DNA from: Salinilacihabitans rarus
Lineage (GTDB): Archaea; Halobacteriota; Halobacteria; Halobacteriales; Natrialbaceae
DNA length: 64,000 bases
Direction: 5' to 3'
Assembly (NCBI RefSeq): GCF_024296665.1
Contig: NZ_CP100762.1
Location: 124,001 to 188,000 of the forward strand
Made by a program: the position numbers and the translations under genes. Below the pieces are notes generated by a model, which saw only the letters and a list, made by a program, of their open reading frames with translations, ran no database searches and was not told the DNA's origin. Positions 18,126 to 26,859 of this stretch are shown here, piece after piece; position 1 is the stretch's first letter; every line of letters begins with the position of its first letter.

Positions 18126-19273
18126 ACGACGTTCCGCTCGGTTCGCTTCTCGCCGGCCTCGAACCGGGCACTCGAGAGCCGCGAGGCGTCGACGAGCGAC
18201 GCCTCGCCGTCGAGGGCGAGTTCCGCGACGAGTTTCCCGGTCGCGGGGGCGTGCTGGAAGCCGTGGCCCGAGAAGCCCGCGGCGGTGACGAGGCCCGGAA
18301 CGGTCTCCTCGAGGATCGCGTGGTGGTCGGGCGTGACGGCGTACAGCCCCGCCCAGCCGCGCTTGATCCGCGCGTCCGGCCCGAAGTAGGTCGTCCAGTC
18401 GGCCGCCGCCTCGACGGCGTCGGCGGCCCAGTCGAAGTCGATCGATCCGTCGTAGGCGTCGGGGTCGCGGTCCGGGTCCGCGTCCGCGAAGTGCCCGCCG
18501 ACCAGCGCCTCGCCCCCGCGCTCGGGCCGGAAGTACGACCCCGTGTCGAGGTCGATCGCCAGCGGGTCCGTCTCCGGCACCGGCTCCTCGGGGTCGACGA
18601 CGGCGATCTGGCGCCGTTTGGGCGCGATCGGGAGCGAGACGCCCGCCAGTTCGCCCACCCGACGGGCCCACGGCCCCGCGGCGTTCACGACGTAGTCGGC
18701 GTCGATCCGGCCGTCGTCGGTCTCGACGCCGACGACGCGGCCCGTCGAGTCGGTCGGGACGTCCGTCACGGCGGTCTTCGTCCGGATCTCGGCGCCCTCC
18801 GCCGTGGCGGCCCGGGCGTACGCCTGCAGCGCCGAGTGGGGGTCGGCGAAGCCGTCGAGGGGGCAGTACGTCGCCGCGACGAACCGGTCGGCCCGGAGGC
18901 CGGGACAGCGCTCGCGCGCCGCCTCCGGGTCGAGCAGTTCGCTCGGCGCGCCCCGCTCGTTCTGCATCGCCACGTTCGCCTCGAACGCGGCCGCGGTCTC
19001 CGCCTCGCGGGCGAGAAAGAGGTAGCCGTTGGGCCGGTAGTCGATCTCGGCGCCGAAGCGCTCCTCGAAGGACTCCCAGACGCGCACGCTCGCGAGCGAG
19101 AGGTCGACGTTGACCGGCGTCGAGAACTGCGCGCGGATGCCGCCCGCGGCGCGCTCGGTGCTGCCGCCGCCGATCGATCCCTTCTCGCAGACGACGACGT
19201 CCGCGCCGCGGCGCGCCAGTTCGTAGGCGCTCGCACAGCCGACGATGCCGCCGCCGACGATCGCCACGTCCAT
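18122..19273 (-). CDS. FAD-dependent oxidoreductase (sarcosine/glycine oxidase DAO family), copy 1
   Basis: Flavoenzyme of 383 residues oxidising an amino acid or N-methyl amino acid. The Rossmann start is VAIVGGGIVGCASAYELARRG, with VVCEKGSIGGGSTERAAGG for FAD binding and AAGFSGHGFQHAPATGKL near the C-terminus, typical of DAO family oxidases. It follows a closely related gene on the same strand (51-base gap), with which it shares an exact 62-base segment. No GlyR/SoxA partner is seen. Substrate open. Confidence 0.88.
   Translation of the reverse strand: MDVAIVGGGIVGCASAYELARRGADVVVCEKGSIGGGSTERAAGGIRAQFSTPVNVDLSLASVRVWESFEERFGAEIDYRPNGYLFLAREAETAAAFEANVAMQNERGAPSELLDPEAARERCPGLRADRFVAATYCPLDGFADPHSALQAYARAATAEGAEIRTKTAVTDVPTDSTGRVVGVETDDGRIDADYVVNAAGPWARRVGELAGVSLPIAPKRRQIAVVDPEEPVPETDPLAIDLDTGSYFRPERGGEALVGGHFADADPDRDPDAYDGSIDFDWAADAVEAAADWTTYFGPDARIKRGWAGLYAVTPDHHAILEETVPGLVTAAGFSGHGFQHAPATGKLVAELALDGEASLVDASRLSSARFEAGEKRTERNVV
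18678..18739 (-). repeat. 62-base exact repeat, copy A (inside FAD oxidoreductase 1)
   Basis: Base-for-base identical to 19841-19902 in the neighbouring gene, in the same orientation. It encodes the GVETDDGRIDADYVVNAAG segment. Identity drops at once on both sides. Confidence 0.95.
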
Positions 19274-19323
19274 GCGGGTGACGAACACGTGACACGGGTT
19301 AAGCGTTCGCCGCCGGCCCCTGC

Positions 19324-20433
19324 TCAGAACCGGTCGGGCGCGAGTCGCCGTCCCGCCTCGGCGACGATTTCCGGGGGCTCCCTCGCTTCGATCGTCGCCG
19401 CGACGACGTCCGCGAGCACCGGCGCGAGCGTGATCCCGAGTCCGGTCGGTCCGCAGGCGACGAGGTAGCCGGGGGTCGCCGTCTCGCCGACGATGGGCCA
19501 GCCGTCCGGCGTCACCGTCCGGAGGCCGGCCCACTCGTCGACCGGCGTGGCGCCCGCGAGCGCCGGCACGATTCCGTCCACCTCGTCGACCGCCTGCCGG
19601 AACGCCGGCGGGAGTCGGAGGTCCGGCGGGTCGTACCGCTGGCCCTCGACGTACTCGGTCAGGAACTCCCCGACGTAGGCGCCCCGCTCGCCGACCGGGC
19701 GGACGTACCGCCGGGACTCGAGGATCGTGAACGGCGCCTCGACCGGCCGGTCGGCCTCGAGTTCGACCATCGGGCCGAGGGTGTGACACAGCGGCAGCGA
19801 GACGCCGACGCGCTCGTTCAGGTCGGGCGCCCACGGTCCGGCGGCGTTCACGACGTAGTCGGCGTCGATCCGGCCGTCGTCGGTCTCGACGCCGACGACG
19901 CGCCCGTCGCGAACGCGGACGTCGGTCACCTCGACGCCGGTCCGCAGGTCGGCGCCCCGGGCCCGCGCGCGGGCCGCGAGGACGTCGACGATTTCGGTCG
20001 GCTCGAACGCGAGGTCGTCGGGCACGTACAGGCCGCCGCGGCCGACGCCGGCCGCGACCCCGAGGTCGGTCAGCCCGTCGGCCGAGCGGTACGACGCCCG
20101 CACCCCGCGCTCGCGCAGCGACGCGGCGGCGGCTTCGAGTTTCTCGGCGTAGGCGTCGCCCTCGGCGACGTACAGCGCCCCGACCGGGTCGGCGTCGAGG
20201 TCGCCCGCCTCGCGGAGCGCGTCGTAACGCTTCCGGGCGTGCCCGCGGAGGCCGGCGTCGAGCGGCGTCGGGTCCGTCGAGGCCCGCAGGACCATCCCCG
20301 CGGAGGCGGCGGTCGTCTCCGCGCCGAGTGCCGAGCGTTCGAGCAGGGTGACCGCGTGGTCGCGGCCCTCCCCGGCGAGTCGCGCCGCGACGGCCGTCCC
20401 GACGATTCCCCCGCCCACGATGACGACGTGCAT
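19324..20433 (-). CDS. FAD-dependent oxidoreductase (DAO family), copy 2
   Basis: Flavoenzyme of 369 residues starting VVIVGGGIVGTAVAARLAGEG and ending with a YLVACGPTGLGITLAP flavin-binding segment. It is the same general family as the gene that follows but diverged over most of its length (different substrate-facing parts), so the two probably act on different substrates. The 62-base identical block in the middle points to recent gene conversion or a shared duplication. Probably the first gene of a two-gene operon. Confidence 0.88.
   Translation of the reverse strand: MHVVIVGGGIVGTAVAARLAGEGRDHAVTLLERSALGAETTAASAGMVLRASTDPTPLDAGLRGHARKRYDALREAGDLDADPVGALYVAEGDAYAEKLEAAAASLRERGVRASYRSADGLTDLGVAAGVGRGGLYVPDDLAFEPTEIVDVLAARARARGADLRTGVEVTDVRVRDGRVVGVETDDGRIDADYVVNAAGPWAPDLNERVGVSLPLCHTLGPMVELEADRPVEAPFTILESRRYVRPVGERGAYVGEFLTEYVEGQRYDPPDLRLPPAFRQAVDEVDGIVPALAGATPVDEWAGLRTVTPDGWPIVGETATPGYLVACGPTGLGITLAPVLADVVAATIEAREPPEIVAEAGRRLAPDRF
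19841..19902 (-). repeat. 62-base exact repeat, copy B (inside FAD oxidoreductase 2)
   Basis: Second copy of the block at 18678-18739, 1,163 bases away, direct orientation. Confidence 0.95.
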
Positions 20434-20470
20434 ACCCCGGGATCGGACTCGAACACGATAAAGCGTCCCA

Positions 20471-20493
20471 CGCCTCGCGCCCGGCGCGAGGCG
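20471..20493. repeat. perfect 10-base inverted repeat (hairpin)
   Basis: CGCCTCGCGC, a three-base spacer CCG, then GCGCGAGGCG. It lies in the divergent gap between the FAD oxidoreductase pair and the PAS/GAF gene. It could fold as a strong hairpin or serve as an operator. Confidence 0.6.
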
Positions 20494-20501
20494 CTTGCGA
20501 T

Positions 20502-20525
20502 CCGGACCCGGACCCGGACCCGGAC
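20502..20525 (+). repeat. four tandem CCGGAC hexamers
   Basis: Four exact CCGGAC units followed by a degenerate CCGGGA, directly next to the hairpin in the same divergent intergenic region. Confidence 0.8.
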
Positions 20526-20668
20526 CCGGGACCGGGGCGGGGTCGATCGGACCGCGGGACTGAAATACCGGGTTTCCGAACTAGGCGTCCAGCGACTCGC
20601 CCGATGACGACGACGACGACGCCGCGGCGGGGGGACGGGCGAACAGCCGCGCGCGGGGGTGTGCGGCG

Positions 20669-22540
20669 GTGATCCGCCGCTCGATCCCGGTCGTCGACCG
20701 GGTGGGCGACCCCTTCTTCGCGCTCGACACCGACTTCCGGTTCACCTACCTCAACGGCCGCGCGGAGGCACTGCTCGACCGCCCCCGGGGGGAACTGATC
20801 GGCCGCGTCATGTGGGACGAGTTCCCCGAGACGGTCGAGACGCAGTTCCCCGACGGCTTCTACCGCGCAATGGACGAACAGGTTCCCGTCTCCTTCGAGG
20901 TGTACCACACACCTCTGGAGACGTGGTTCGAGGCCCGCGCGTTCCCCGCCGAGAACGGCCTCTCGGTCTACATGCGCGACGTCACCGAGCGCAAGCAGCG
21001 CCGGATCGAACTCGCCCGCCACGCCGCGGTCGTCGAGGCGGTCAACGACGGCGTCGTCACGCTCGACCGCAACAGCCGCATCGTCTCGCTCAACGACGCC
21101 ATCCGGAGCGTCCTCGAACTCGACGGCGAGGACGTCGTCGGCGAACACGTCGAGACGCTCATCGACCGGGCGTCGATCGGCGCCGCCGACGCCGTCGAGA
21201 TCGGCCGGGCGATCAACGAGGTCGAGATCGGCAACGCCACCTACCGCAAACTCGAGATCCCGTTCGTCGACGCCGAGGGAACCGAACGCGTCGGCGAACT
21301 CCGGGTCGTCCCGATCGACTACGGGAAGGCGACCGTCGCCGGCGTCGCCCGCGACGTCACCGAACGCCACGAGTACGAGCGCGTGGTCACCTCCCTGCAC
21401 GAGATCACCCGCTGGCTGCTCGGCTCGGACGACCCCGAGGAGATCTGCGCCATCGCCGTCCACGCGGGCAGCGACCTCCTCGGATTGCCGATCAGCGGCG
21501 TCTGGCTGCTCGACGACGAGCGCGGCGCGCTCGAACCCGTCGCCGGCACCGCCGGCGCCTACGAGGAGTTCGGCGGCCTCCCCCGCTTTACCTCCGGCGA
21601 CAGCCTCGTCTGGAACGTCTTCGAGGCCGGCGAGATCGAGCGCTACGACGACCTCCACGCCGTCGACGGCGCCTACAACCCCGGGACGCCGATCCGCTCG
21701 GAGATCATCGCCCCGATCGGCACCCACGGCGTGCTCATGACGGGGTCGCTCGAACCCCACGAGTTCGACGAGACCGACGTCGACCTCGTCTCGACGCTCG
21801 TCGAGAACACGCGCGCGGCCCTCGACCGCGCCGCCCGCGAGCGGGTCCTCCGGGAGCGCACGCGCGAACTCGAGCGCCAGACCGACCGCCTCGAGGTCGT
21901 CGCGGAGATCCTCTCGACGGACCTCGCCGAGCAACTCGACGCCGTCGCCGCCGCGCTGGAGGACGACGGCTCCGACGACGAGTGGGAGTTCCCGTTCGCC
22001 GAGGACGACGTCGAGTCGACGCTCGACCGCACCGAGCGCCTCCTCGACGACGTCCGCGAGTTCGCCCGGAACGCGACCGCCGTCGGCCTCCGGTCCCGGA
22101 TCGACCTCGAGTCGGCGATCGAGGAGGCCGTCGCGGCCTCCCGGCTCGAGAACCCCCGGATCGTCGTCGAGGAGTCCGCGACCCTCCGGGCCGACCCCGA
22201 CCGGTTCGCCCGCCTGCTGGAGTCGATCCTCGACGACGCGGCGGCCCGCGCCGACGGGACGGTCACGATTCAGGTCGGCCTCCTCGGCTTCGAGGAACCC
22301 GTCGACGGCTCGCGCGGCTTCTTCCTGCTCGACGACGCCGCCGAGATTCCCCCCACCGACCGCGAACGCGTCCTCGACCCCGCGGCCGCGACCGACGACG
22401 CCGCCGACGGCTTCGGGCTCGGACTCGGCCTCGCGCGGGCCATCGCCGACGCTCACGACTGGACGCTCTCGGTGGCCGGCGGCGACCGCGGCGGGACGAG
22501 AATAGAGATCAGGGACGTGACGACGCTCGAACGCCGCTGA
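20669..22540 (+). CDS. PAS-PAS-GAF sensor protein with degenerate histidine-kinase core
   Basis: Cytoplasmic protein of 623 residues. PAS domain about 8-108, second PAS about 115-235, GAF about 240-390, a coiled linker (RTRELERQTDRLEVV), then a HisKA/HATPase-like region. The H-box position reads ILSTDLAEQL: Thr417 stands where the phosphoacceptor His should be. The N-box has no Asn (LLESILDDAAARA) and the G1 box reads DDAAEI at 555-560, while GFGLGLGLARAI is kept. No transmembrane segment is seen. It is probably a signalling pseudokinase or allosteric partner. The GTG start at 20669 is tentative. Confidence 0.75.
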   Translation: MIRRSIPVVDRVGDPFFALDTDFRFTYLNGRAEALLDRPRGELIGRVMWDEFPETVETQFPDGFYRAMDEQVPVSFEVYHTPLETWFEARAFPAENGLSVYMRDVTERKQRRIELARHAAVVEAVNDGVVTLDRNSRIVSLNDAIRSVLELDGEDVVGEHVETLIDRASIGAADAVEIGRAINEVEIGNATYRKLEIPFVDAEGTERVGELRVVPIDYGKATVAGVARDVTERHEYERVVTSLHEITRWLLGSDDPEEICAIAVHAGSDLLGLPISGVWLLDDERGALEPVAGTAGAYEEFGGLPRFTSGDSLVWNVFEAGEIERYDDLHAVDGAYNPGTPIRSEIIAPIGTHGVLMTGSLEPHEFDETDVDLVSTLVENTRAALDRAARERVLRERTRELERQTDRLEVVAEILSTDLAEQLDAVAAALEDDGSDDEWEFPFAEDDVESTLDRTERLLDDVREFARNATAVGLRSRIDLESAIEEAVAASRLENPRIVVEESATLRADPDRFARLLESILDDAAARADGTVTIQVGLLGFEEPVDGSRGFFLLDDAAEIPPTDRERVLDPAAATDDAADGFGLGLGLARAIADAHDWTLSVAGGDRGGTRIEIRDVTTLERR

Positions 22541-22543
22541 CGC

Positions 22544-24763
22544 TTACGAGTCGAGTTCGCGCTCCAGCACCGACCGCAGGTCCCGGATCGTCGCCGCGTC
22601 CGCCTCGACCGTCTCCTCGCCGGCCGCGATCGAGAGCATCCCGTCCTCGGTCGCCGTCCCCAGCGTCCGGACCGGCGCGACGCCGTCGAACGCCCCGCGC
22701 ACTTCCCCGGGGTCGGTCGTCTGGATCAGCACCCGGCCGGGCGCCTCGTGGAACAGCGCGCCCGCGGGGTCGTCGGCGGGCAGCGAGACGGACAGCCCCG
22801 CCTCGGGGGTGACCATCTCGGCCAGCGCGACGGCCAGGCCGCCGTGGCTGACGTCGTGGGTCGCGAGCGTCCCATCTGCGTCTGCGACCGCGGCGACCGC
22901 CTCGACGAACGCTTTCGGCTCGGCGGGCGGCCGCGGGAACCGGTCGCTCCCGCCGACCCGCGCGAGGTACTCGGAACCGCCGAGGCGGAACGCGCCGTCG
23001 GCGAGCGCGCGGTCCCCGACCAGCAGGAGGTCGGCCTCGGGTTCGGGCGCGGCCGCCAGCGGCGGCGCGTCGTACCCGGCTTTCGTGCCGACCATCGCGA
23101 CCGTCGGCGTCGGCGGGATCGGCCCCGCCGCGGAGTCGTTGTACAGCGAGACGTTGCCGCCGACGACCGGCACCGACAGCGCGGCACAGGCCTCGGCGAG
23201 ACCGTCGACGATCGCCTCGAACCCCCCGTACACGTCGGGTTTCTCGGGGTTGCCGCCGTTGAGGCAGTCGACCGCGGCCAGCGGCGTCGCCCCCTTCGCC
23301 GCGAGGTTCGTCGCGTTCTCGACCACGACCGCCTTCGCGCCCGCGTAGGGGGCCGCGTCGGTCCAGTTCGGCGCGGCGCCGGCGGAGATGGCGAGTCCCC
23401 GTTCGGCCTCCCGGATCGCCACCAGCGCCGCGTCGTCGCCCGGCCGCACGCTCGTGCGGACGCCCACCTCGTGGTCGTACTGGCGGTAGACCCACTCCTT
23501 CGAGGCGGTGTTCGGGCTCGAAACCACGGTCTCGAAGGCGGCCGCGAGGGCGGGGGCCGGATCGGGGCGGTCGACGTCCGGTTCGGCGGGTTCCGCGGCC
23601 GGGAGGTCGTTCATCGGCGCGCCCTCGCCGAGGAACTCGGCGTCGACGTCGACGACGACCTCGGGCTCTCGCGGCTCGCTCCGCTCGCCGCTCGCGTCGT
23701 CCGAGGTGCGCTGTGTCTCGCCTCCCTCGAAAGTACAGACGTAGTTGCCCTCCGTGACCTCGCCGATGACCGAACAGCCGAGGTCGAACGTCTCGGCGAT
23801 CTCGCGGACGCGCTCGACGTTCTCCGGGCGGACCTCGTAACACATCCGCTCCTGGGACTCCGCGAGCAGGATCTCCAGCGCGCTCATGTTCGGCTCGCGC
23901 TGGTGGACCCGGTCGAGTTCGATGCGCGCGCCGAGGCCCCCCTTCGCGACCAGTTCGCTCGACGCGCCGCCGAGACCGGCGGCGCCGAGGTCGCGCGCGG
24001 ACTCGACGAGCCCCTCGTCGAGCAGCGCCTCGTTGGCCTCGATCAGCAGTTTCTCGGCGTACGGGTCGCCGACCTGCACCGCGGGCCGGTCTTCGGTCTC
24101 GGCGTCCTCCGCTAGGTCCTCGCTGGCGAAACTCGCACCGCCGAGGCCGTCCCGGCCCGTCGCGTTCCCGACGAGGACGAGTTTGTTCCCCGGCTCCTGG
24201 GCCTCCGCCGTCACGAGACGCTCCTCGGTCGTCAGGCCGACGCAGGCGACGTTCACGAGCGGGTTCCCCTCGTAGCCGGGGTGGAAGTCGACGCTGCCGG
24301 CGACCGTCGGGACGCCGATGCAGTTACCGTAGTGGCTGATCCCCTCGACGACGCCCTCAAGCAGGTACCGCGAGTGCTCGCGGTCGAACGGGCCGAAGTG
24401 GAGGCTGTCGGCCAGCGCGATGGGGTAGGCGCCCATCGAGAGCGTGTCGCGGACGATGCCGCCGACGCCCGTCGCCGCGCCGTCGAACGGGTCGACGTAT
24501 GAGGGGTGGTTGTGGCTCTCGATGCCGAGGGTGACGTAGACGGCCTCGTCCCCGTCGGTCGGCAGCGCCACCACGGCGGCGTCGTCGCCCGGCCCGACGA
24601 CGACCTGCTCGCCCTCGCTCTCGAACGCCGAGAGCAGGGGTCTGGAGGAGCGGTACGCGCAGTGCTCGCTCCAGAGGTTCTCGAACAGCGCCGCCTCCGC
24701 CGGGGTAGGCTCGCGTCCGAGTTCGTCAGTGACGAGTTCGCGGTCCGATTCGGCGAGGCTCAT
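22544..24763 (-). CDS. purL: phosphoribosylformylglycinamidine synthase subunit PurL
   Basis: ATP-dependent synthetase of de novo purine synthesis that converts FGAR to FGAM together with PurS and PurQ. At 739 residues it is the normal length of the archaeal/small PurL. Seen: [17 protein letters not shown] at the N-terminus, [27 protein letters not shown] and [14 protein letters not shown] of the AIRS-like domains. ATG 24763 ([10 protein letters not shown]) is chosen over an upstream ATG whose extension is not family-like. A non-family Asp/Ser/Glu-rich insertion lies around the middle ([14 protein letters not shown]). Confidence 0.96.
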   Translation of the reverse strand: MSLAESDRELVTDELGREPTPAEAALFENLWSEHCAYRSSRPLLSAFESEGEQVVVGPGDDAAVVALPTDGDEAVYVTLGIESHNHPSYVDPFDGAATGVGGIVRDTLSMGAYPIALADSLHFGPFDREHSRYLLEGVVEGISHYGNCIGVPTVAGSVDFHPGYEGNPLVNVACVGLTTEERLVTAEAQEPGNKLVLVGNATGRDGLGGASFASEDLAEDAETEDRPAVQVGDPYAEKLLIEANEALLDEGLVESARDLGAAGLGGASSELVAKGGLGARIELDRVHQREPNMSALEILLAESQERMCYEVRPENVERVREIAETFDLGCSVIGEVTEGNYVCTFEGGETQRTSDDASGERSEPREPEVVVDVDAEFLGEGAPMNDLPAAEPAEPDVDRPDPAPALAAAFETVVSSPNTASKEWVYRQYDHEVGVRTSVRPGDDAALVAIREAERGLAISAGAAPNWTDAAPYAGAKAVVVENATNLAAKGATPLAAVDCLNGGNPEKPDVYGGFEAIVDGLAEACAALSVPVVGGNVSLYNDSAAGPIPPTPTVAMVGTKAGYDAPPLAAAPEPEADLLLVGDRALADGAFRLGGSEYLARVGGSDRFPRPPAEPKAFVEAVAAVADADGTLATHDVSHGGLAVALAEMVTPEAGLSVSLPADDPAGALFHEAPGRVLIQTTDPGEVRGAFDGVAPVRTLGTATEDGMLSIAAGEETVEADAATIRDLRSVLERELDS

Positions 24764-24915
24764 TGTCTTTCGCTTGCCACACGTCGGGTAAAGGGTTTCC
24801 ATCGGCCCCGCGCCGGGACGTGCGGCGGGTTGGCGAACGATCCGACGCTCGGGCCGGGACGCGGGACGGAACGGCTGGCGCGGCGGTCACGCTCGGCCAT
24901 CGCCCGCGAGCGCGC

Positions 24916-25848
24916 TCACGGGAACTTTGTGTCGAGGATCTCGTCTTGGGTAATCACGAGGTCGTTACCGTCCGGGTTGGTGTTGATGATCGCTTCATCA
25001 ACGTCGATATAGGGACTGAACGTCAGGCTCCACCCACCCGTACTCCAATTCGGCGTAACGCTAAGCCTGATGTCTGACCAGGAGTGGGTGTAGCTCCCCC
25101 AGACCCTGCGGTCGGAGTAGCTATGATCGCCCGTCGGCGTCAACATGACGCCGACGGTGCCGGCTCGCACGTACTCTTCCTCAGTGATAGAGTCAAGGTA
25201 CCCGCAGTCGGGGAGAGTATCTTTCCATTCATCGTAGACGCCACTGTCGTCGAACTTGAAGCCAGTCCGGCCGATGCCCGGCTCGTGGACGTCCTCGTCC
25301 CAAGAAGAGTGTGTGGAAGAGAACGTGGCGCTCTCTCCGCCGCCGTCGGCGAGTCTCCAGTACTCGGCCCACGGTGGATTCCACCGGAGCGCAGCGGCGT
25401 CTTTCGGGGGCGACCCGTGGGACTTATTGAAGTAGCCGACGTTTGTGTACGTACACGTGGCCTTGAACCAGTAATCAGTGGACAGGGACGCCGAATAGTA
25501 GTTCTCGTACGTGTCGTAGTAGCCGCCCATCGTCGCCTTGATGCCGCCGTCCTGCGGATCCTGAATTTTCTCAACGTCAACCGTGTCCTCGTCGTCCTCC
25601 CCGCCGAGCACGAGGGGAACCTCAATCGTTCTGCTGGCGTGTTTGTAGCCCCGCTCGTCGAGGAACCGGGCCTTCGCCTTCTCGCCGCTCTGCCACCCGA
25701 TTCGCTCGGCCACTAGAATATCGCGCTTCATCTGTTCGAATCTGTCCGGGCCCGATGCGAGCGTCGTTCCAGACAGCCCCGCGATCGCCGCGCCGCCTGC
25801 GAGGGTTCGTTTCAGGATGGTTCGCCTGTCACACGAATTGTCAGGCAT
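24916..25848 (-). CDS. secreted Tat-type hypothetical protein, AT-richer islet
   Basis: Protein of about 310 residues with an N-terminal Tat-like signal: CDRRTILKRTLAGG followed by a hydrophobic AIAGLSGTTLASG. The mature part is rich in Tyr, Trp, Ser, Thr and Asp (GGYYDTYENYYSASL, WRLADGGGESATF), has three or four Cys, and looks strand-rich. The family is not recognised. Codon use and base composition are clearly less GC-rich than the neighbours and both flanks are AT-rich, which suggests acquisition by transfer. The start at 25848 is preferred because a TATA-like TATTTATC lies 23 bases before it. Confidence 0.65.
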   Translation of the reverse strand: MPDNSCDRRTILKRTLAGGAAIAGLSGTTLASGPDRFEQMKRDILVAERIGWQSGEKAKARFLDERGYKHASRTIEVPLVLGGEDDEDTVDVEKIQDPQDGGIKATMGGYYDTYENYYSASLSTDYWFKATCTYTNVGYFNKSHGSPPKDAAALRWNPPWAEYWRLADGGGESATFSSTHSSWDEDVHEPGIGRTGFKFDDSGVYDEWKDTLPDCGYLDSITEEEYVRAGTVGVMLTPTGDHSYSDRRVWGSYTHSWSDIRLSVTPNWSTGGWSLTFSPYIDVDEAIINTNPDGNDLVITQDEILDTKFP

Positions 25849-25870
25849 ACACATTGTGTTCATAACCAAC

Positions 25871-25878
25871 TATTTATC
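25871..25878 (-). promoter_or_regulatory. TATA-like element of the Tat protein gene
   Basis: GATAAATA on the reverse strand, 23 bases before the chosen ATG at 25848, in an AT-rich stretch. Confidence 0.45.
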
Positions 25879-26141
25879 CGTTTCTATTTTGCCTAGATGT
25901 CGTTCATTGCTCGGACGCGTGCGCGTTCCATCCGTCGTCCCGGCGTCCGTTCGGGGTCGATCGAAGTGCGTTCTGGGAGACAAACACCGACGAATCGATC
26001 GTATAGCCCCCAGATCGAGACGTCGCGGGTGTCGTCACCGACTTACTTCGACCGTGATTGCGACGCCGTGGCTACCGGTCCGGACGACGCCGGACGTGTC
26101 GGGAGAACGTGACAACCTTGCGAGCGCAACGGTATCGAGAT

Positions 26142-26149
26142 ACTTTTGA
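26142..26149 (+). promoter_or_regulatory. TATA-like element of the PHP gene
   Basis: ATACTTTT ends 24 bases before the GTG at 26173. It contains the upstream TTG at 26146, which is therefore unlikely to be the start. Confidence 0.5.
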
Positions 26150-26172
26150 CGACCCTCCCGACACGTACGCCC

Positions 26173-26859
26173 GTGCTGTCGGTCGAACTCCACGTCCACT
26201 CGTCGCTGTCGTACGACGGTCGCGACCCCGTCGACCTCATCCTCGAACAGGCCGCCGCCGTCGGCCTCGACGCCGTCGCGATCACCGATCACGACGAGAT
26301 CGACGCCAGCCTCGAGGCCGTCGACCGCGCTCCGGAGTACGACCTCGTCGCCATCCCGGGGATGGAGATTTCGAGCAAGGCGGGCCACGTCCTCGGACTG
26401 GGCGTCGAGGAGGCGGTGCCGCCGGGGTTGTCCTACCGCGAGACGCTCGATCGGATCCGCGAGCAGGGCGGGCTGGCGGTCGTCCCGCACCCGTTCCAGG
26501 AGTCGCGCCACGGCGTGATGGCCCGCGTGACGCGCGAGGACCTCGCGGCGGCCGACGCGATCGAGGTCTACAACTCGCGGCTGCTCACCGGCCGGGCGAA
26601 CCGGCAGGCCGAGCGGTTCGCCCGCGCGCGGAACCTGCCGATGACGGCGGGCAGCGACGCTCACATCAGCGAGATGGTCGGGCAGGCCGTGACCCGCGTC
26701 GGCGCGAGCGACCCCGACGTCGACGCCATCCTCGACGCGATCGCCGCCGGCGAGACCACCGTCGAGGGCAAGCGGACGCCGTGGCACATCAGCTTCCGGC
26801 AGGCCGCCGGCGGCGCGAAACGCCGCGTGAAGAGCCGCGTCGCGGAGCTGTTCGAATGA
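26173..26859 (+). CDS. PHP domain metal-dependent phosphoesterase
   Basis: Protein of 228 residues of the PHP family (trinuclear-metal phosphoesterases). Metal-binding segments are visible: ELHVHSSLSYDGRD, ITDHDEID, PGMEISSKAGHVLG, VPHPFQESRHGV and TAGSDAHISEMVG. It could hydrolyse nucleotide 3',5'-bisphosphates or phosphorylated small molecules. The GTG start at 26173 fits a leaderless transcript. Its stop overlaps the downstream asparagine-synthase-like gene by four bases, so the two are co-expressed. Confidence 0.88.
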   Translation: MLSVELHVHSSLSYDGRDPVDLILEQAAAVGLDAVAITDHDEIDASLEAVDRAPEYDLVAIPGMEISSKAGHVLGLGVEEAVPPGLSYRETLDRIREQGGLAVVPHPFQESRHGVMARVTREDLAAADAIEVYNSRLLTGRANRQAERFARARNLPMTAGSDAHISEMVGQAVTRVGASDPDVDAILDAIAAGETTVEGKRTPWHISFRQAAGGAKRRVKSRVAELFE

